In this document: in pieces, positions 9,243-18,019 of the stretch | Position numbering within the stretch: position 1 is the first letter of the stretch | How the letters are laid out: each line of letters starts with the position of its first letter | Source of the DNA: Oceanospirillum sp964342385 | Lineage (GTDB): Bacteria > Pseudomonadota > Gammaproteobacteria > Pseudomonadales > Halomonadaceae | DNA length: 64,000 nucleotides | NCBI GenBank assembly: GCA_964342385.1 | Contig: CAYFGP010000004.1 | Coordinates: forward strand, 56,222 to 120,221 | Reading direction: 5' to 3' | Position numbers and translations under genes: made by a program | The notes under the pieces: model-generated | Databases searched by the model: none | Told to the model about the DNA's origin: nothing | Seen by the model: only the letters and a program-made list of their open reading frames with translations

Positions 9243-10427
9243 ATGTCTGCCTTTGACAGTCTGCAAGACGCCCTTGAACAGCGTAAACAGGATCACCTGT
9301 ACCGTAGCCGTCGTACTTTGAATGCGGCCCAGCAACCGGAAACCCTGATTGATGGTAAGCCGATGCTGGCGTTCTGCAGTAACGACTATTTAGGGTTGGC
9401 CAATGATCCAAGAGTGATCGAACGTTTTCAGCAAGCGGCCAGTACCTATGGTGTCGGCAGTGGTGCTTCTCATCTGGTTAATGGTCACAGTGCGGAACAC
9501 CATGCGCTGGAAGAAGAGTTGGCCGCATTTACTGGGCGTGATCGTGTTCTGCTGTTCTCCACCGGTTATATGGCCAATTTGGGCTGCATCGGTGCCTTGA
9601 TGGATAAGCCGGATGCGGTGTTTGAAGATAAGCTCAACCATGCGTCTTTATTGGATGGCGGTTTAAGTTCCGGCGCGCGTTTTCAGCGCTATCTGCACAA
9701 CGATGTCGAAAGCCTGGATAAGCGTCTGAGTAAAGACCAAAGCCGGCGTCGATTAGTGGTTACCGATGGCGTCTTCAGTATGGACGGTGATTGTGCCCCT
9801 ATGACTGAGTTGGTTGAGTGCTGTGCCAAACATGATGCCTGGTTGATGGTGGACGATGCCCACGGCCTGGGTTGTCTGGGTGAAACCGGTTTGGGGTTGA
9901 CCGAAGGTTTTGATCAGACTCAGGTGCAGGTGCTGATGGGCACATTAGGCAAGGGCTTTGGCACGAGTGGTGCTTTTGTCGCCGGTAGTGAAACCCTGAT
10001 CGAAACCCTAATTCAGTTTGCCCGGCCTTATATCTATACCACCGCGATTCCACCGGCTGTAGCAGCCGCGACCCGTGCCAGTCTGCAGATTGTGCAGCAG
10101 GAGCCGGAGCGTCGTGCACATCTGCAGCAGTTGATTCAGCATTTCCGAAGCGAAGCCCAAGCCATGGGTTTAACTCTGATGGATTCACCAACGCCAATTC
10201 AACCCATTCTGATCGGTAGCGAAGCGGAAACCCTGGCCTGGAGTCAGGCGCTGGAAGCACAAGGCATTCTGGTGACCGCGATTCGTCCACCAACCGTACC
10301 TAAAGGCACGGCACGTTTAAGGATTACCTTCAGTGCCAGTCATACTCAGCAGCAGCTGGAGCGTTTATTAACGGCTCTGCAGCAGATTGTGCAGCAACGG
10401 GGTCTGCCGGAGGTGGTTGAGTTATGA
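9243..10427 (+). CDS. bioF: 8-amino-7-oxononanoate synthase
   Basis: PLP-dependent condensation of pimeloyl-ACP (or -CoA) with alanine, the first step of the biotin ring pathway. The 394-residue protein has the alpha-oxoamine synthase features: FCSNDYLGLA near the N-terminus, GSGASHLVNG, the DDAHGLG segment for PLP ring contacts, and TLGKGFG carrying the PLP lysine. Length is normal. The stop overlaps the bioH start by 4 bp, implying translational coupling. Confidence 0.97.
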   Translation: MSAFDSLQDALEQRKQDHLYRSRRTLNAAQQPETLIDGKPMLAFCSNDYLGLANDPRVIERFQQAASTYGVGSGASHLVNGHSAEHHALEEELAAFTGRDRVLLFSTGYMANLGCIGALMDKPDAVFEDKLNHASLLDGGLSSGARFQRYLHNDVESLDKRLSKDQSRRRLVVTDGVFSMDGDCAPMTELVECCAKHDAWLMVDDAHGLGCLGETGLGLTEGFDQTQVQVLMGTLGKGFGTSGAFVAGSETLIETLIQFARPYIYTTAIPPAVAAATRASLQIVQQEPERRAHLQQLIQHFRSEAQAMGLTLMDSPTPIQPILIGSEAETLAWSQALEAQGILVTAIRPPTVPKGTARLRITFSASHTQQQLERLLTALQQIVQQRGLPEVVEL

Positions 10428-11338
10428 GCGATTCGATAGCAACAGTCGATCAAGAAAATGCTTCTGTAAACAGTATTCCTGTAGGGAGTGGTACAGAAGT
10501 GTCTGGTCAGCTAAAACCTCTGGTTCTGCTACACGGATGGGGGGCTAGTCCTGCGGTCTGGCAGCCGTTAATTGAGGTGCTGAATACACGCTGTCCTGAG
10601 CTGGAGATTATTAATCTGTCCTGGCCCGGTTATGGGGATGAGCCAGTGTTGGCACAAGCGGATAATCTCAATGAGTTAGCCGAAATCATGCTGCCAAAAC
10701 TACCTCTGGATGCTCATTGGTTGGGTTGGTCCTTAGGGGGCAATCTGGTGTTATGGTTAGCGGCGTTTTTAGCTCAGCAAAGTCAGTCGAATAAACAGGC
10801 TACAGAGAACCAGGCTACACAGAATCACGCGGCTCAATCTCACACTGGCCAGCTGGTTATGCTGGGCAGTAATGCCAGTTTTGCTCAACGTGAGCACTGG
10901 TCAGAAGCGCTCTCTGCTGAGGTTTTAGAGCAGTTTCGCCAAGGTTTTGATCAAACCCCGGAAAAGACTCTCAAGCGTTTCCATGGCCTGCAGATGCAGG
11001 GTGAAAGTGATCTTCGAGGCTGCAAAAAAGCTTTTACTGCCCTGGTCGGTAAAGAGATGCCTGCCGATAACGCCACGTTGGCAGCCGGTTTGAAATGGCT
11101 GGCCGAGCTTGATCTGACGGGGTTGGATTTGACCAAGCAGGATCTAACCGAGAGCGCTCAGTCTCAGCTGTCACGTTTGCATTGGCTACTGGGTGAGCAT
11201 GATCCTCTGGTACCGGTTGCTGTTGCGGAGCAACTACCGGGGCAGGTTGAGGTGTTGAGTAATTGTGGCCACTTGCCGATGCTGACTCAAACAGAAGTGT
11301 TGGCGGAACATCTGTTAAGGATTATTAAGGCATCATGA
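10424..11338 (+). CDS. bioH: Pimeloyl-ACP methyl ester carboxylesterase
   Basis: Alpha/beta hydrolase that removes the methyl group from pimeloyl-ACP methyl ester, ending the BioC-dependent disguise cycle. The visible triad is the nucleophile Ser in GWSLGGNL, Asp in GEHDPL, and His in CGHLPM; the oxyanion loop HGWGAS follows strand 3. At 304 residues it is longer than the roughly 256 of E. coli BioH. The extra length lies in an N-terminal extension of about 30 residues and a Gln/Asn-rich insertion near residues 120-142. It overlaps bioF and bioC by 4 bp each. Confidence 0.95.
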   Translation: MSDSIATVDQENASVNSIPVGSGTEVSGQLKPLVLLHGWGASPAVWQPLIEVLNTRCPELEIINLSWPGYGDEPVLAQADNLNELAEIMLPKLPLDAHWLGWSLGGNLVLWLAAFLAQQSQSNKQATENQATQNHAAQSHTGQLVMLGSNASFAQREHWSEALSAEVLEQFRQGFDQTPEKTLKRFHGLQMQGESDLRGCKKAFTALVGKEMPADNATLAAGLKWLAELDLTGLDLTKQDLTESAQSQLSRLHWLLGEHDPLVPVAVAEQLPGQVEVLSNCGHLPMLTQTEVLAEHLLRIIKAS

Positions 11339-12132
11339 CCGATAAACAGATTTCAAACGGCAAGGCGATTGATAAAAACCGTGTGGCTAAGGCGTTTAGC
11401 TCGGCGGCTGGTCAGTATGATCAGTTGGCGGAAGCACAGAAGCGTATTGCCGGTCGTCTGCTGTCGCATTGTCCGCAGGCGGATTCGGTGTTGGATATCG
11501 GTTGTGGTACCGGTTATTGGACGCGCAAGCTAAGAGATCATTGCCAGGCGTCTCAGGTTTATGGCTTGGATTTAGCGCCGGGTATGTTGGCTTATGCCCA
11601 GCAACAGCCGGGGAGTAAGGGGATTGATTGGCTCTGTGCCGATGCAGAAGCTTTACCGTTAGAGCCTGAAAGCCTGGATCTGATTTTCTCCAGTCTGGCA
11701 ATTCAGTGGTGTAACGATTATCACCAGCTGTTTTCCGGTATTTATAACAGCTTAAAACCCGGCGGACGGGCGTTTATCTGCACGTTACTGCCGGGCACTC
11801 TGGATGAGCTGAAGCAAAGCTGGGCCACTGTTGATGATGCCGAGCATGTGAATAATTTTGTCGGTTTGGAAAGCCTGGCAGAAGCGATTCAGAGTCAGGG
11901 GCTGGAGATTAGTCAAAGCGAAAGTTATACCGAAACCCTGTATTACCCAGATCTCAGAGGTGTGATTGACTCGATCAAGGGCATCGGTGCGCATCATGTA
12001 CAGGGTGAAAACCATCTCACCGGGCGTAAAGCCATTATCAAGCTGAAGCAGGCTTATGAAGGCTTTAGAGCCGAGCAAGGCTTGCCGGTGAGTTACCAGG
12101 TGCTGGAACTGCAGTTAAAGCGTCCTGAGTAG
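11335..12132 (+). CDS. bioC: Malonyl-ACP O-methyltransferase
   Basis: SAM-dependent methylation of malonyl-ACP, which primes fatty acid synthase for pimelate production. The 265-residue class I methyltransferase has motif I VLDIGCGTGYWTRKL, the acidic end of strand 2 in YGLDLA, and SSLAIQWCND. The N-terminal FSSAAGQYDQLAEAQK is typical of BioC. It starts inside the end of bioH (ATGA overlap) and is last in the tight bioF-bioH-bioC run. Confidence 0.97.
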   Translation: MTDKQISNGKAIDKNRVAKAFSSAAGQYDQLAEAQKRIAGRLLSHCPQADSVLDIGCGTGYWTRKLRDHCQASQVYGLDLAPGMLAYAQQQPGSKGIDWLCADAEALPLEPESLDLIFSSLAIQWCNDYHQLFSGIYNSLKPGGRAFICTLLPGTLDELKQSWATVDDAEHVNNFVGLESLAEAIQSQGLEISQSESYTETLYYPDLRGVIDSIKGIGAHHVQGENHLTGRKAIIKLKQAYEGFRAEQGLPVSYQVLELQLKRPE

Positions 12133-12188
12133 ATCAGAGCTTGAGTAGAGCAGAGCTCAGTGGGCTGGACTTGATTGTAAAAAGTTAC

Positions 12189-12218
12189 GCTTGTGGATAA
12201 GGCATTTTATCCACAAGC
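12189..12218. other. 12-bp palindromic hairpin between bioC and bioD
   Basis: GCTTGTGGATAA / TTATCCACAAGC with a 6-base loop. There is no T-run after it on either strand. It may be an mRNA-stability hairpin or weak terminator separating bioD from the upstream operon. Confidence 0.5.
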
Positions 12219-12270
12219 CCGAAATCAGAAATAAAGAATAAAACAAAAGCTTCCGGAGTTAAGACATTCC

Positions 12271-13002
12271 ATGAAAAGAAAAGCGATGAAAACCTATTTT
12301 GTCACCGGAACCGATACCGATGCCGGTAAAACCTTTGTCAGTGCCACTCTGCTGCATAAAGCCGGTCAGATGGGCTATAAAACCCTGGCCCATAAGCCAG
12401 TGGCTGCGGGTTGTGAGCAGACCGATGAAGGCCTGAGAAACAGTGATGCCACCACGCTGATGGCTGCGATGAATGAAGAGCTGGATTACGAGCTGGTGAA
12501 TCCTATCGCTCTGGAGCCGCCTATCGCCCCCCATATTGCGGCGGCGGAAAAAGGCATGTCTTTGTCGGTATCGCGCTTGAACGGTTTTGCCCGAGGCATG
12601 ATGATGGCAAAAGGTGACTTGCTACTGATCGAAGGTGCCGGTGGTTGGCGTGTGCCGCTGGGGCCAAGAGAGACTTTGGCTGATCTGGCCATTAGCTTGA
12701 AACAGCCGGTGATTCTGGTGGTAGGCATGAAGCTGGGTTGTATCAGTCATGCGCTGCTGACTGCGGAAGCGATTAAACGTGATGGTTTGGAACTGGCCGG
12801 TTGGGTTGCCAATAAGATCGACCCTGATATGAATCGCTATAAAGAGAATCTGGCAACGTTACATCAGATGCTACCAGCGCCTCTGCTGGCCGAGATTCCG
12901 AATATCGAAGGTTCCAGTTGGGAACAAGCCGCAGATCACTTCCCAGAAGGTGCGGTGAAATATCTGCTGGGAGAAGAGCAAGAGAGTGAAGAGCAGGCTT
13001 AA
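12271..13002 (+). CDS. bioD: Dethiobiotin synthetase
   Basis: ATP-dependent carboxylation and ring closure of 7,8-diaminononanoate to dethiobiotin, substrate of BioB. The 243-residue protein carries the P-loop GTDTDAGKTFVS, HKPVAAGCE, and IEGAGGWRVPL. The start at 12271 has GGAG 12 bases upstream, a long spacing; an in-frame ATG at 12286 (MKTYFVTGTD) is a reasonable alternative. It is separated from bioC by 138 bp with a hairpin, so it may have its own promoter. bioA, the preceding step, is not in the window. Confidence 0.96.
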   Translation: MKRKAMKTYFVTGTDTDAGKTFVSATLLHKAGQMGYKTLAHKPVAAGCEQTDEGLRNSDATTLMAAMNEELDYELVNPIALEPPIAPHIAAAEKGMSLSVSRLNGFARGMMMAKGDLLLIEGAGGWRVPLGPRETLADLAISLKQPVILVVGMKLGCISHALLTAEAIKRDGLELAGWVANKIDPDMNRYKENLATLHQMLPAPLLAEIPNIEGSSWEQAADHFPEGAVKYLLGEEQESEEQA

Positions 13003-13061
13003 GCTGACTTGGTGCTGTTAAGACTCGATCTGACAGCACTAATCCGGCGGTAAAAGTAGTC

Positions 13062-13126
13062 GGCCCGCTATCTATTTGTAGGCTAATTCTGTTGGAATTA
13101 ACCCCATAGGAATCGGGCCTTTTTTA
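13062..13126 (+). terminator. Possible terminator after bioD
   Basis: GGCCCG pairs with CGGGCC across about 46 bases, and the second arm is followed directly by a run of seven T. The loop is long, so efficiency is uncertain. Confidence 0.4.
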
Positions 13127-13252
13127 TAGCTGTTTAATGGTCGGTTATAACCAACCGTTTTGGTAAGTGTACGAAGATCAAGCAATCGGTCGCGGATGAT
13201 TAAATAAGTTGGCTGTTCAGGCAGTCCTGATATTGGTGAAAAAGAAATATTT

Positions 13253-13267
13253 TGTTATGTTGTAACA
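13253..13267 (+). promoter_or_regulatory. Zur-like operator
   Basis: Near-palindrome TGTTAT-GTT-GTAACA, resembling the gammaproteobacterial Zur box (core GTTAT...ATAAC). It lies 24 bp before the GTG start of the DUF1826 gene. Zur repression of DUF1826/folE2 loci in zinc sufficiency is an established theme, which supports this reading. Confidence 0.65.
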
Positions 13268-13290
13268 TCTCTGTATTGAGGTATAACACC

Positions 13291-14061
13291 GTGACTGCTT
13301 TAAACAACATAATAAAACCTGATACCCGACAGGCCTCTTTTTACTCAGCTACAAATCTATCCATCACCAGTCAGCTGGTGGATGCGGCTACTGATCTGAG
13401 TCAGCACAGCTTTACTTTGCGGCAGAGGCCAGAGCAAATGCCTTACCAGCTGGGAGATGATCCCCTGGTATTGGCCAATATCTATGAATCTGAAGTACGT
13501 CTGACCTGTTGGCAGCGTGAGCTGGATGTCGATAGCCTAGCTTATGTGAACTGGTTGCTGGAGCGAGGACGTCTGCTACCACTGCGCTTGGTGGCTGCTC
13601 CGGAAGCATTGACTGAACAGCTGGAGCAGGATCTGCCTGATCATGCTAATAGAAGCGACTTTATCGAGGATGTGGTCTACCTGGCGGATATGTTTGCCTG
13701 TCTGTTTGGCATGGAAGAAGTGGGTGTGCGCCTGTCATTGCTAAAAGAGGCGATGTGTCCGCGTTTCCATGTGGATCGTATTGGTGCGCGTATGGTGTGT
13801 ACTTATGCCGGTAGTGCGACGGAGTGGCTACCGAACGAGGTGGTGAATCGTAGCAAATTAGGTCGGGGTAGTAATGGTCTGGATGATCACGAATCTGGTT
13901 TATACCCCGCAGAGACCATACCAAACCAAATGAGTGCCGGTGACGTAGTAATAATGAAGGGAGACACTTGGCCGGAACAGGAAGGACAAGGTCTGGTGCA
14001 TCGGTCTCCGGCTTGTACACCACAAGCGCCGCGTTTGTTTTTAAGTATGGATGTGATGTAA
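13291..14061 (+). CDS. DUF1826 domain protein, Zur-regulon type
   Basis: A 256-residue protein of unknown biochemistry that matches the DUF1826 pattern: the C-terminal half has CPRFHVDRIGARMVCTYAG followed by TEWLPNE, with Cys and His residues that could bind metal, and ends in RLFLSMDVM. Members are recurrently linked with zinc-starvation genes. I place the start at GTG 13291 because GAGG lies 9 bases upstream; an upstream in-frame TTG at 13252 would put the coding sequence across the operator. It is followed 50 bp later by folE2, so the pair probably forms one zinc-responsive transcript. Confidence 0.82.
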   Translation: MTALNNIIKPDTRQASFYSATNLSITSQLVDAATDLSQHSFTLRQRPEQMPYQLGDDPLVLANIYESEVRLTCWQRELDVDSLAYVNWLLERGRLLPLRLVAAPEALTEQLEQDLPDHANRSDFIEDVVYLADMFACLFGMEEVGVRLSLLKEAMCPRFHVDRIGARMVCTYAGSATEWLPNEVVNRSKLGRGSNGLDDHESGLYPAETIPNQMSAGDVVIMKGDTWPEQEGQGLVHRSPACTPQAPRLFLSMDVM

Positions 14062-14111
14062 GCCTATCACCTGTTACTGCCAGGTGATTGATTAATATAC
14101 GGAAAACATTA

Positions 14112-15113
14112 ATGAACTCTATTTTATCTCCGGTTGATGCTCAGAATACTGCATCTGAGCCTAAAGTGATGCCGGATGTGGCTGCAACGGAGCGGCCTCA
14201 GGTCACTGGTGCATTGGATTGGGTGGGGATGGCAGGTATTGCCTTACCTCTGCGTATACAGGACTCGGTTCAGGGTGAGACGTTGTGCCAAGGTCAGGCA
14301 CAGACTTATGTCAGCCTGGATCAGCCGGAAACCAAGGGTATTCATATGTCCCGCCTGTATCTGTTACTGGAGGAGTTTTGTCAGCAACAGGCGCTACAGC
14401 CTCAAGCATTACAAACTTTGCTACAGCAGCAGCTGATCAGTCACGAAGGTTTAAGTGAACAAAGTGGTATTCGCTTTAATTTTGATCTCTATTTGCAGCG
14501 TTCAGCACTTAAAAGTGACAGCTCGGGTTGGAAGGCTTACCCGATCACATTGAAGGTGAAACAACAGGCCTTTCAGTCTGAAATAAGCGAACCAGCAGCC
14601 ACTGAGATCGAGTTAACAGTGACAGTGGCTTATTCCAGCACCTGCCCTTGTTCCGCTTCCCTGTCGCGTCAGCTACTGGAGCAGGCGATGCAGGATGCTT
14701 TTGCCGGACAGGAGCAAGTGAGTAAAGCGGAACTGTCTGAATGGTTGTTATCCAAACAAGGTTCGATTGCAACTCCCCATAGCCAGCGTTCTCTGGCTAC
14801 GGTGACGGTACGTCTTGATGCACAACTGCAAACACTGCCAGTGACTGAACTGATAGACCAGATTGAAGATGCGTTACAGACACCGGTCCAGACGGCAGTC
14901 AAACGTCAAGATGAGCAGGAGTTCGCTCGCTTAAATGGTCAGAACCTGATGTTCTGCGAAGATGCGGCACGCCGGATTCGTCAGGGGTTGTTAAACCAGG
15001 AGATCTATCAGGATTTCTGTTTGAAAGTTGAGCATCTGGAAAGTCTGCATGCTCATGATGCGGTGGCGTTTGCCAGTAAGGGGATCAAAGGTGGCTTAAG
15101 AGCGGATTTCTGA
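14112..15113 (+). CDS. folE2: GTP cyclohydrolase IB (FolE2)
   Basis: Converts GTP to 7,8-dihydroneopterin triphosphate, the first step of folate synthesis, using a loosely bound metal such as Mn rather than the tightly bound zinc of FolE; bacteria use it under zinc limitation. The 333-residue protein has VGMAGIALPLRI near the N-terminus, KGIHMSRLY, and the Cys motif STCPCSASLSRQ (C178, C180), one of which is the catalytic Cys of this family. ATG 14112 is preferred over an in-frame TTG at 14088. Control by the upstream Zur-like site is inferred. Confidence 0.96.
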   Translation: MNSILSPVDAQNTASEPKVMPDVAATERPQVTGALDWVGMAGIALPLRIQDSVQGETLCQGQAQTYVSLDQPETKGIHMSRLYLLLEEFCQQQALQPQALQTLLQQQLISHEGLSEQSGIRFNFDLYLQRSALKSDSSGWKAYPITLKVKQQAFQSEISEPAATEIELTVTVAYSSTCPCSASLSRQLLEQAMQDAFAGQEQVSKAELSEWLLSKQGSIATPHSQRSLATVTVRLDAQLQTLPVTELIDQIEDALQTPVQTAVKRQDEQEFARLNGQNLMFCEDAARRIRQGLLNQEIYQDFCLKVEHLESLHAHDAVAFASKGIKGGLRADF

Positions 15114-15167
15114 TAATCGCTAAAGTCATCACGCAAAGCACTGTTAAATACATAGAAAGAAACAAAT

Positions 15168-15205
15168 AAGAAGGGAGCCGATGACTCCCTTCTTTTGTCT
15201 TTTTA
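15168..15205. terminator. Bidirectional terminator folE2 / MCP
   Basis: Stem GAAGGGAG / CTCCCTTC with a 7-base loop, followed by TTTTGTCTTTTT on the plus strand and preceded by an A-rich stretch. It serves folE2 and the convergent MCP. Confidence 0.88.
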
Positions 15206-15234
15206 TGTCTTTAATCGTGCTATCAGACGCAGGC

Positions 15235-17103
15235 TTACATCTTAAACTGCTGTACCAGATCATTCATCTTGGCGGCAATACTAGCCAGCTGTTCACTGCT
15301 TTGCGCTGAGGCTTTTGAACCCAGAGCACTTTCCACTGCGACGTCTGAGACACTATGAATATTGTGTTGCAGCTCTTTTACAGTTGCACTTTCCTGCTCG
15401 GCACCACTGGCGATCTGCTCATTCATCTCTGAGATGGTGGTAATTGAGTGTGTGATCTGATCAAAGGCCTGTCCGGCTTGTTTAATGCGTTTGACGCTGG
15501 TTTCTGCGCTTTGATTACTGGCACTGATCACCTGCATCACTTTATCGACACTGACCTTCAACTGTTCCGTGGTATCTTGAATATCTTGAGTGGAATCCTG
15601 CGTACGTTGTGCCAGGGTGCGGACCTCATCAGCGACGACTGCAAAACCGCGACCGGATTCACCGGCACGAGCGGCTTCAATTGCCGCATTCAGTGCCAGT
15701 AGGTTGGTTTGTTCGGCAATACCACGAATCACTTCCAGTACTGCTTGGATCTTTTCACTATCTGCTGATAGGGCTGAGATATCTTGCGCGGCTTGGGACA
15801 CTTCTGCGGCAAGGTGTTGTACGCTATTTACCGCTTGCTGTACATGTTGATTACCCTGAACGGCGTCATTACGTGCGTTTTGAGCCGCCTGAGCCGCGCT
15901 TTGGATATTACTGGTGGTGCTGTCGATAGTGGCGACCATCTGACTCACTGCAGCCGCTGCTTGTTGGCTATCTCGCTGCTGCTGTTCTGCTCCGCAGCTG
16001 TTTTGCTCGGCGATGGTCGCGGCTTCTTCCGCATTAGAGGCGATCTGTTGTGCCTGCTGGGAAACTTCGCCAATCACACCGGCAATCTTACTCACAAAGG
16101 TATTAAAAGCCTTAGATAGATCATCTAGCTCACTCTGGCCTTTGACTGGAAGGCGCACGGTCAGGTCGCCATCACCCTGAGCGATCTCTTGCATACGGTT
16201 AACCGCCAGGTTCAGCGGACGGGTAATTTGACGTTTCACTAGTAATAGCGCGCCGCCAATGACGGCTGCAAGAATCAAGGCGACTGCCAGAACGGTTTTG
16301 TCGATAATACGGGCTTTTTGACTCAGTAGCTGTTCCGCTTCTGCCAGGATCTCATTCAGCTGAGTTTCTGTTTTATGCACGGTATCGCGCATGGTGCCTC
16401 TCAGGCCGGATTTTGGGTTCAGCCCCTTTTGTTTAAAAGCGGTAACCAGTTGTAGGAACGACTGACGGTAGAGCAGCATTTTGTCTTGAATCTGTTGTTG
16501 TGTGGCGCTGTTTAAACTGGAAGCCTGCAGTTCTGTCAGAAAACGCTCGAAGTTGGTTTCAAAGCGGGTTTGGTATTTCAGCTCGGTACGTTGCAGGAAA
16601 TCTTTTTCATCTTTACGCAACTGAAGCATATAGGCTGTCAGATGGTCATCGCTCAGTGTTTGCAGCGATTGTTCCACGCTGTGCACGGCATTGCGCAGTT
16701 TACCCTGTAGACCAGAGTTCTCATCCAGGCCGATGGTCTGAGAGATTTGCACCACCTGACGGAAGTGTTGGGCATAACTTTTAAGTGCCTGTTTCAGCTG
16801 ATCGGCTTTGCCTGAGTCGAGATCAAAATTTTGTAGGCTTTGGTGTAGTAGAGCGACATCCTGTTCAATCACTGCATAGTTATTATCAAACTTTTCCTGG
16901 TACTTGAGGTCATAACGCATCAGAAAATCTTTTTCATTGCGTCTTAGGGTGAGCATGTCAGCTCTGACCTCAATGGCTTTGACCCGAGCTTCCTGTAGCT
17001 CTGCCATCATTTCACTACTGAAGTGAAAGAGTGTGGCCATAAAAAGCAGGGAAAAAATAGTGCCACCCGCGATCACGGCAAGTTTGGCTTTGATAGTTTG
17101 CAT
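15235..17103 (-). CDS. Methyl-accepting chemotaxis protein, HBM type
   Basis: A 622-residue chemoreceptor. The periplasmic part (about residues 30-265) has two similar segments, RRNEKDFLMRYDLKYQEKF and RKDEKDFLQRTELKYQTRF, the hallmark of the helical bimodular (HBM) sensor known from Pseudomonas McpS-type receptors that bind TCA-cycle intermediates and similar acids. A second membrane helix, HAMP domain (about 293-350) and signalling domain with NLLALNAAIEAARAG follow. AGGAG lies about 10 bases upstream of the ATG. The ligand is inferred only from the family. Confidence 0.95.
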   Translation of the reverse strand: MQTIKAKLAVIAGGTIFSLLFMATLFHFSSEMMAELQEARVKAIEVRADMLTLRRNEKDFLMRYDLKYQEKFDNNYAVIEQDVALLHQSLQNFDLDSGKADQLKQALKSYAQHFRQVVQISQTIGLDENSGLQGKLRNAVHSVEQSLQTLSDDHLTAYMLQLRKDEKDFLQRTELKYQTRFETNFERFLTELQASSLNSATQQQIQDKMLLYRQSFLQLVTAFKQKGLNPKSGLRGTMRDTVHKTETQLNEILAEAEQLLSQKARIIDKTVLAVALILAAVIGGALLLVKRQITRPLNLAVNRMQEIAQGDGDLTVRLPVKGQSELDDLSKAFNTFVSKIAGVIGEVSQQAQQIASNAEEAATIAEQNSCGAEQQQRDSQQAAAAVSQMVATIDSTTSNIQSAAQAAQNARNDAVQGNQHVQQAVNSVQHLAAEVSQAAQDISALSADSEKIQAVLEVIRGIAEQTNLLALNAAIEAARAGESGRGFAVVADEVRTLAQRTQDSTQDIQDTTEQLKVSVDKVMQVISASNQSAETSVKRIKQAGQAFDQITHSITTISEMNEQIASGAEQESATVKELQHNIHSVSDVAVESALGSKASAQSSEQLASIAAKMNDLVQQFKM

Positions 17104-17287
17104 TCTGAGGGGCTCCTTGGAGCATGTCTGGCTCCAGTGGGGCTAAATGGTGAAGTTGAGCTATTGCTATTGCTGGTGACTGATAAGTCAGAGAGGTAAA
17201 GATACCCTTAACGGAGATATATGTTAAGAGTGTATATCAAATAAGAGTTGCAAAAGCACTATGTTTATTGATCTATGTTAATGATGC

Positions 17288-17315
17288 TTGACGTACAGAA
17301 GAAATGCTATACAAT
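17288..17315 (+). promoter_or_regulatory. sigma70-type promoter of the tRNA-Leu genes
   Basis: TTGACG, 16-bp spacer, TACAAT, ending 13 bp before the mature 5' end of the first tRNA-Leu. Confidence 0.7.
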
Positions 17316-17328
17316 ACGCCTCCGTGCT

Positions 17329-17407
<79 letters not shown>

Positions 17408-17413
<6 letters not shown>

Positions 17414-17477
17414 TCTTCTCGCAAAGCTTTGTTCTAACAGTTCTTTATGTTCTGTTTAAGAAATAGGAAGATGGTGC
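17408..17477 (+). other. Inverted repeat involving the tRNA-Leu 3' end
   Basis: GCACCATCTTC (17408-17418, the CCA end plus trailer) is perfectly complementary to GAAGATGGTGC (17467-17477). In the primary transcript this 11-bp helix would sequester the CCA end of the first tRNA. Confidence 0.5.
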
Positions 17478-17547
17478 AGCACAGTCAAAACTGCCGTTAA
17501 ACGAATAAAGCCTTCACCGGGTTGTTTAACATAGGGCAGCACATTAT

Positions 17548-17632
<85 letters not shown>

Positions 17633-18019
17633 TCAGTTTTTCTCCCAGTATTCTTAGTCTGTATTTCTGATCGTTAAATTTTCTGTATCTCTGGTTTCTC
17701 GTTTTATCTGTTTATTTTTCTCTTCGATATCTTCTTTTCTGTGCTTCTCTTTCTATATTTTGCTTGATGCCATGTATTGTTTATTTGGCTGGTGTTATTC
17801 GTATTGATCGGGTGTGGGCTGACCTGAATTTTAGGCAAAAAAAAGCCGATCTCGGCTATTACCTCGATCGGCAAACTCTTAGCGAGTGAAGTAACGGTCG
17901 GGCTGCCTAGACAGGTTTATCTGTCGACAGCCAAACGTTATTCGCGCTAGGACAATTGATCTTTTCAGATAGTTTTTTCTTGCAGTGAGCACAGGAGTGC
18001 TCACTGCAGTGCAGAGCGA
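17633..18019. other. Intergenic, tRNA-Leu to acyl-CoA dehydrogenase
   Basis: 387 bp without a gene. The first half is pyrimidine-rich (TCT/TTT tracts) on the plus strand. It contains a minus-strand terminator at 17838-17874 and a perfect 12-bp hairpin at 17981-18008 (arms TGCAGTGAGCAC / GTGCTCACTGCA, 4-base loop), just after the stop of the minus-strand dehydrogenase. Confidence 0.6.
17838..17874 (-). terminator. Terminator of the acyl-CoA dehydrogenase transcript
   Basis: On the minus strand GCCGATC and GATCGGC pair across a 14-base loop and are followed by a run of eight T, the form of an intrinsic terminator for the gene ending at 18020. Confidence 0.75.
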
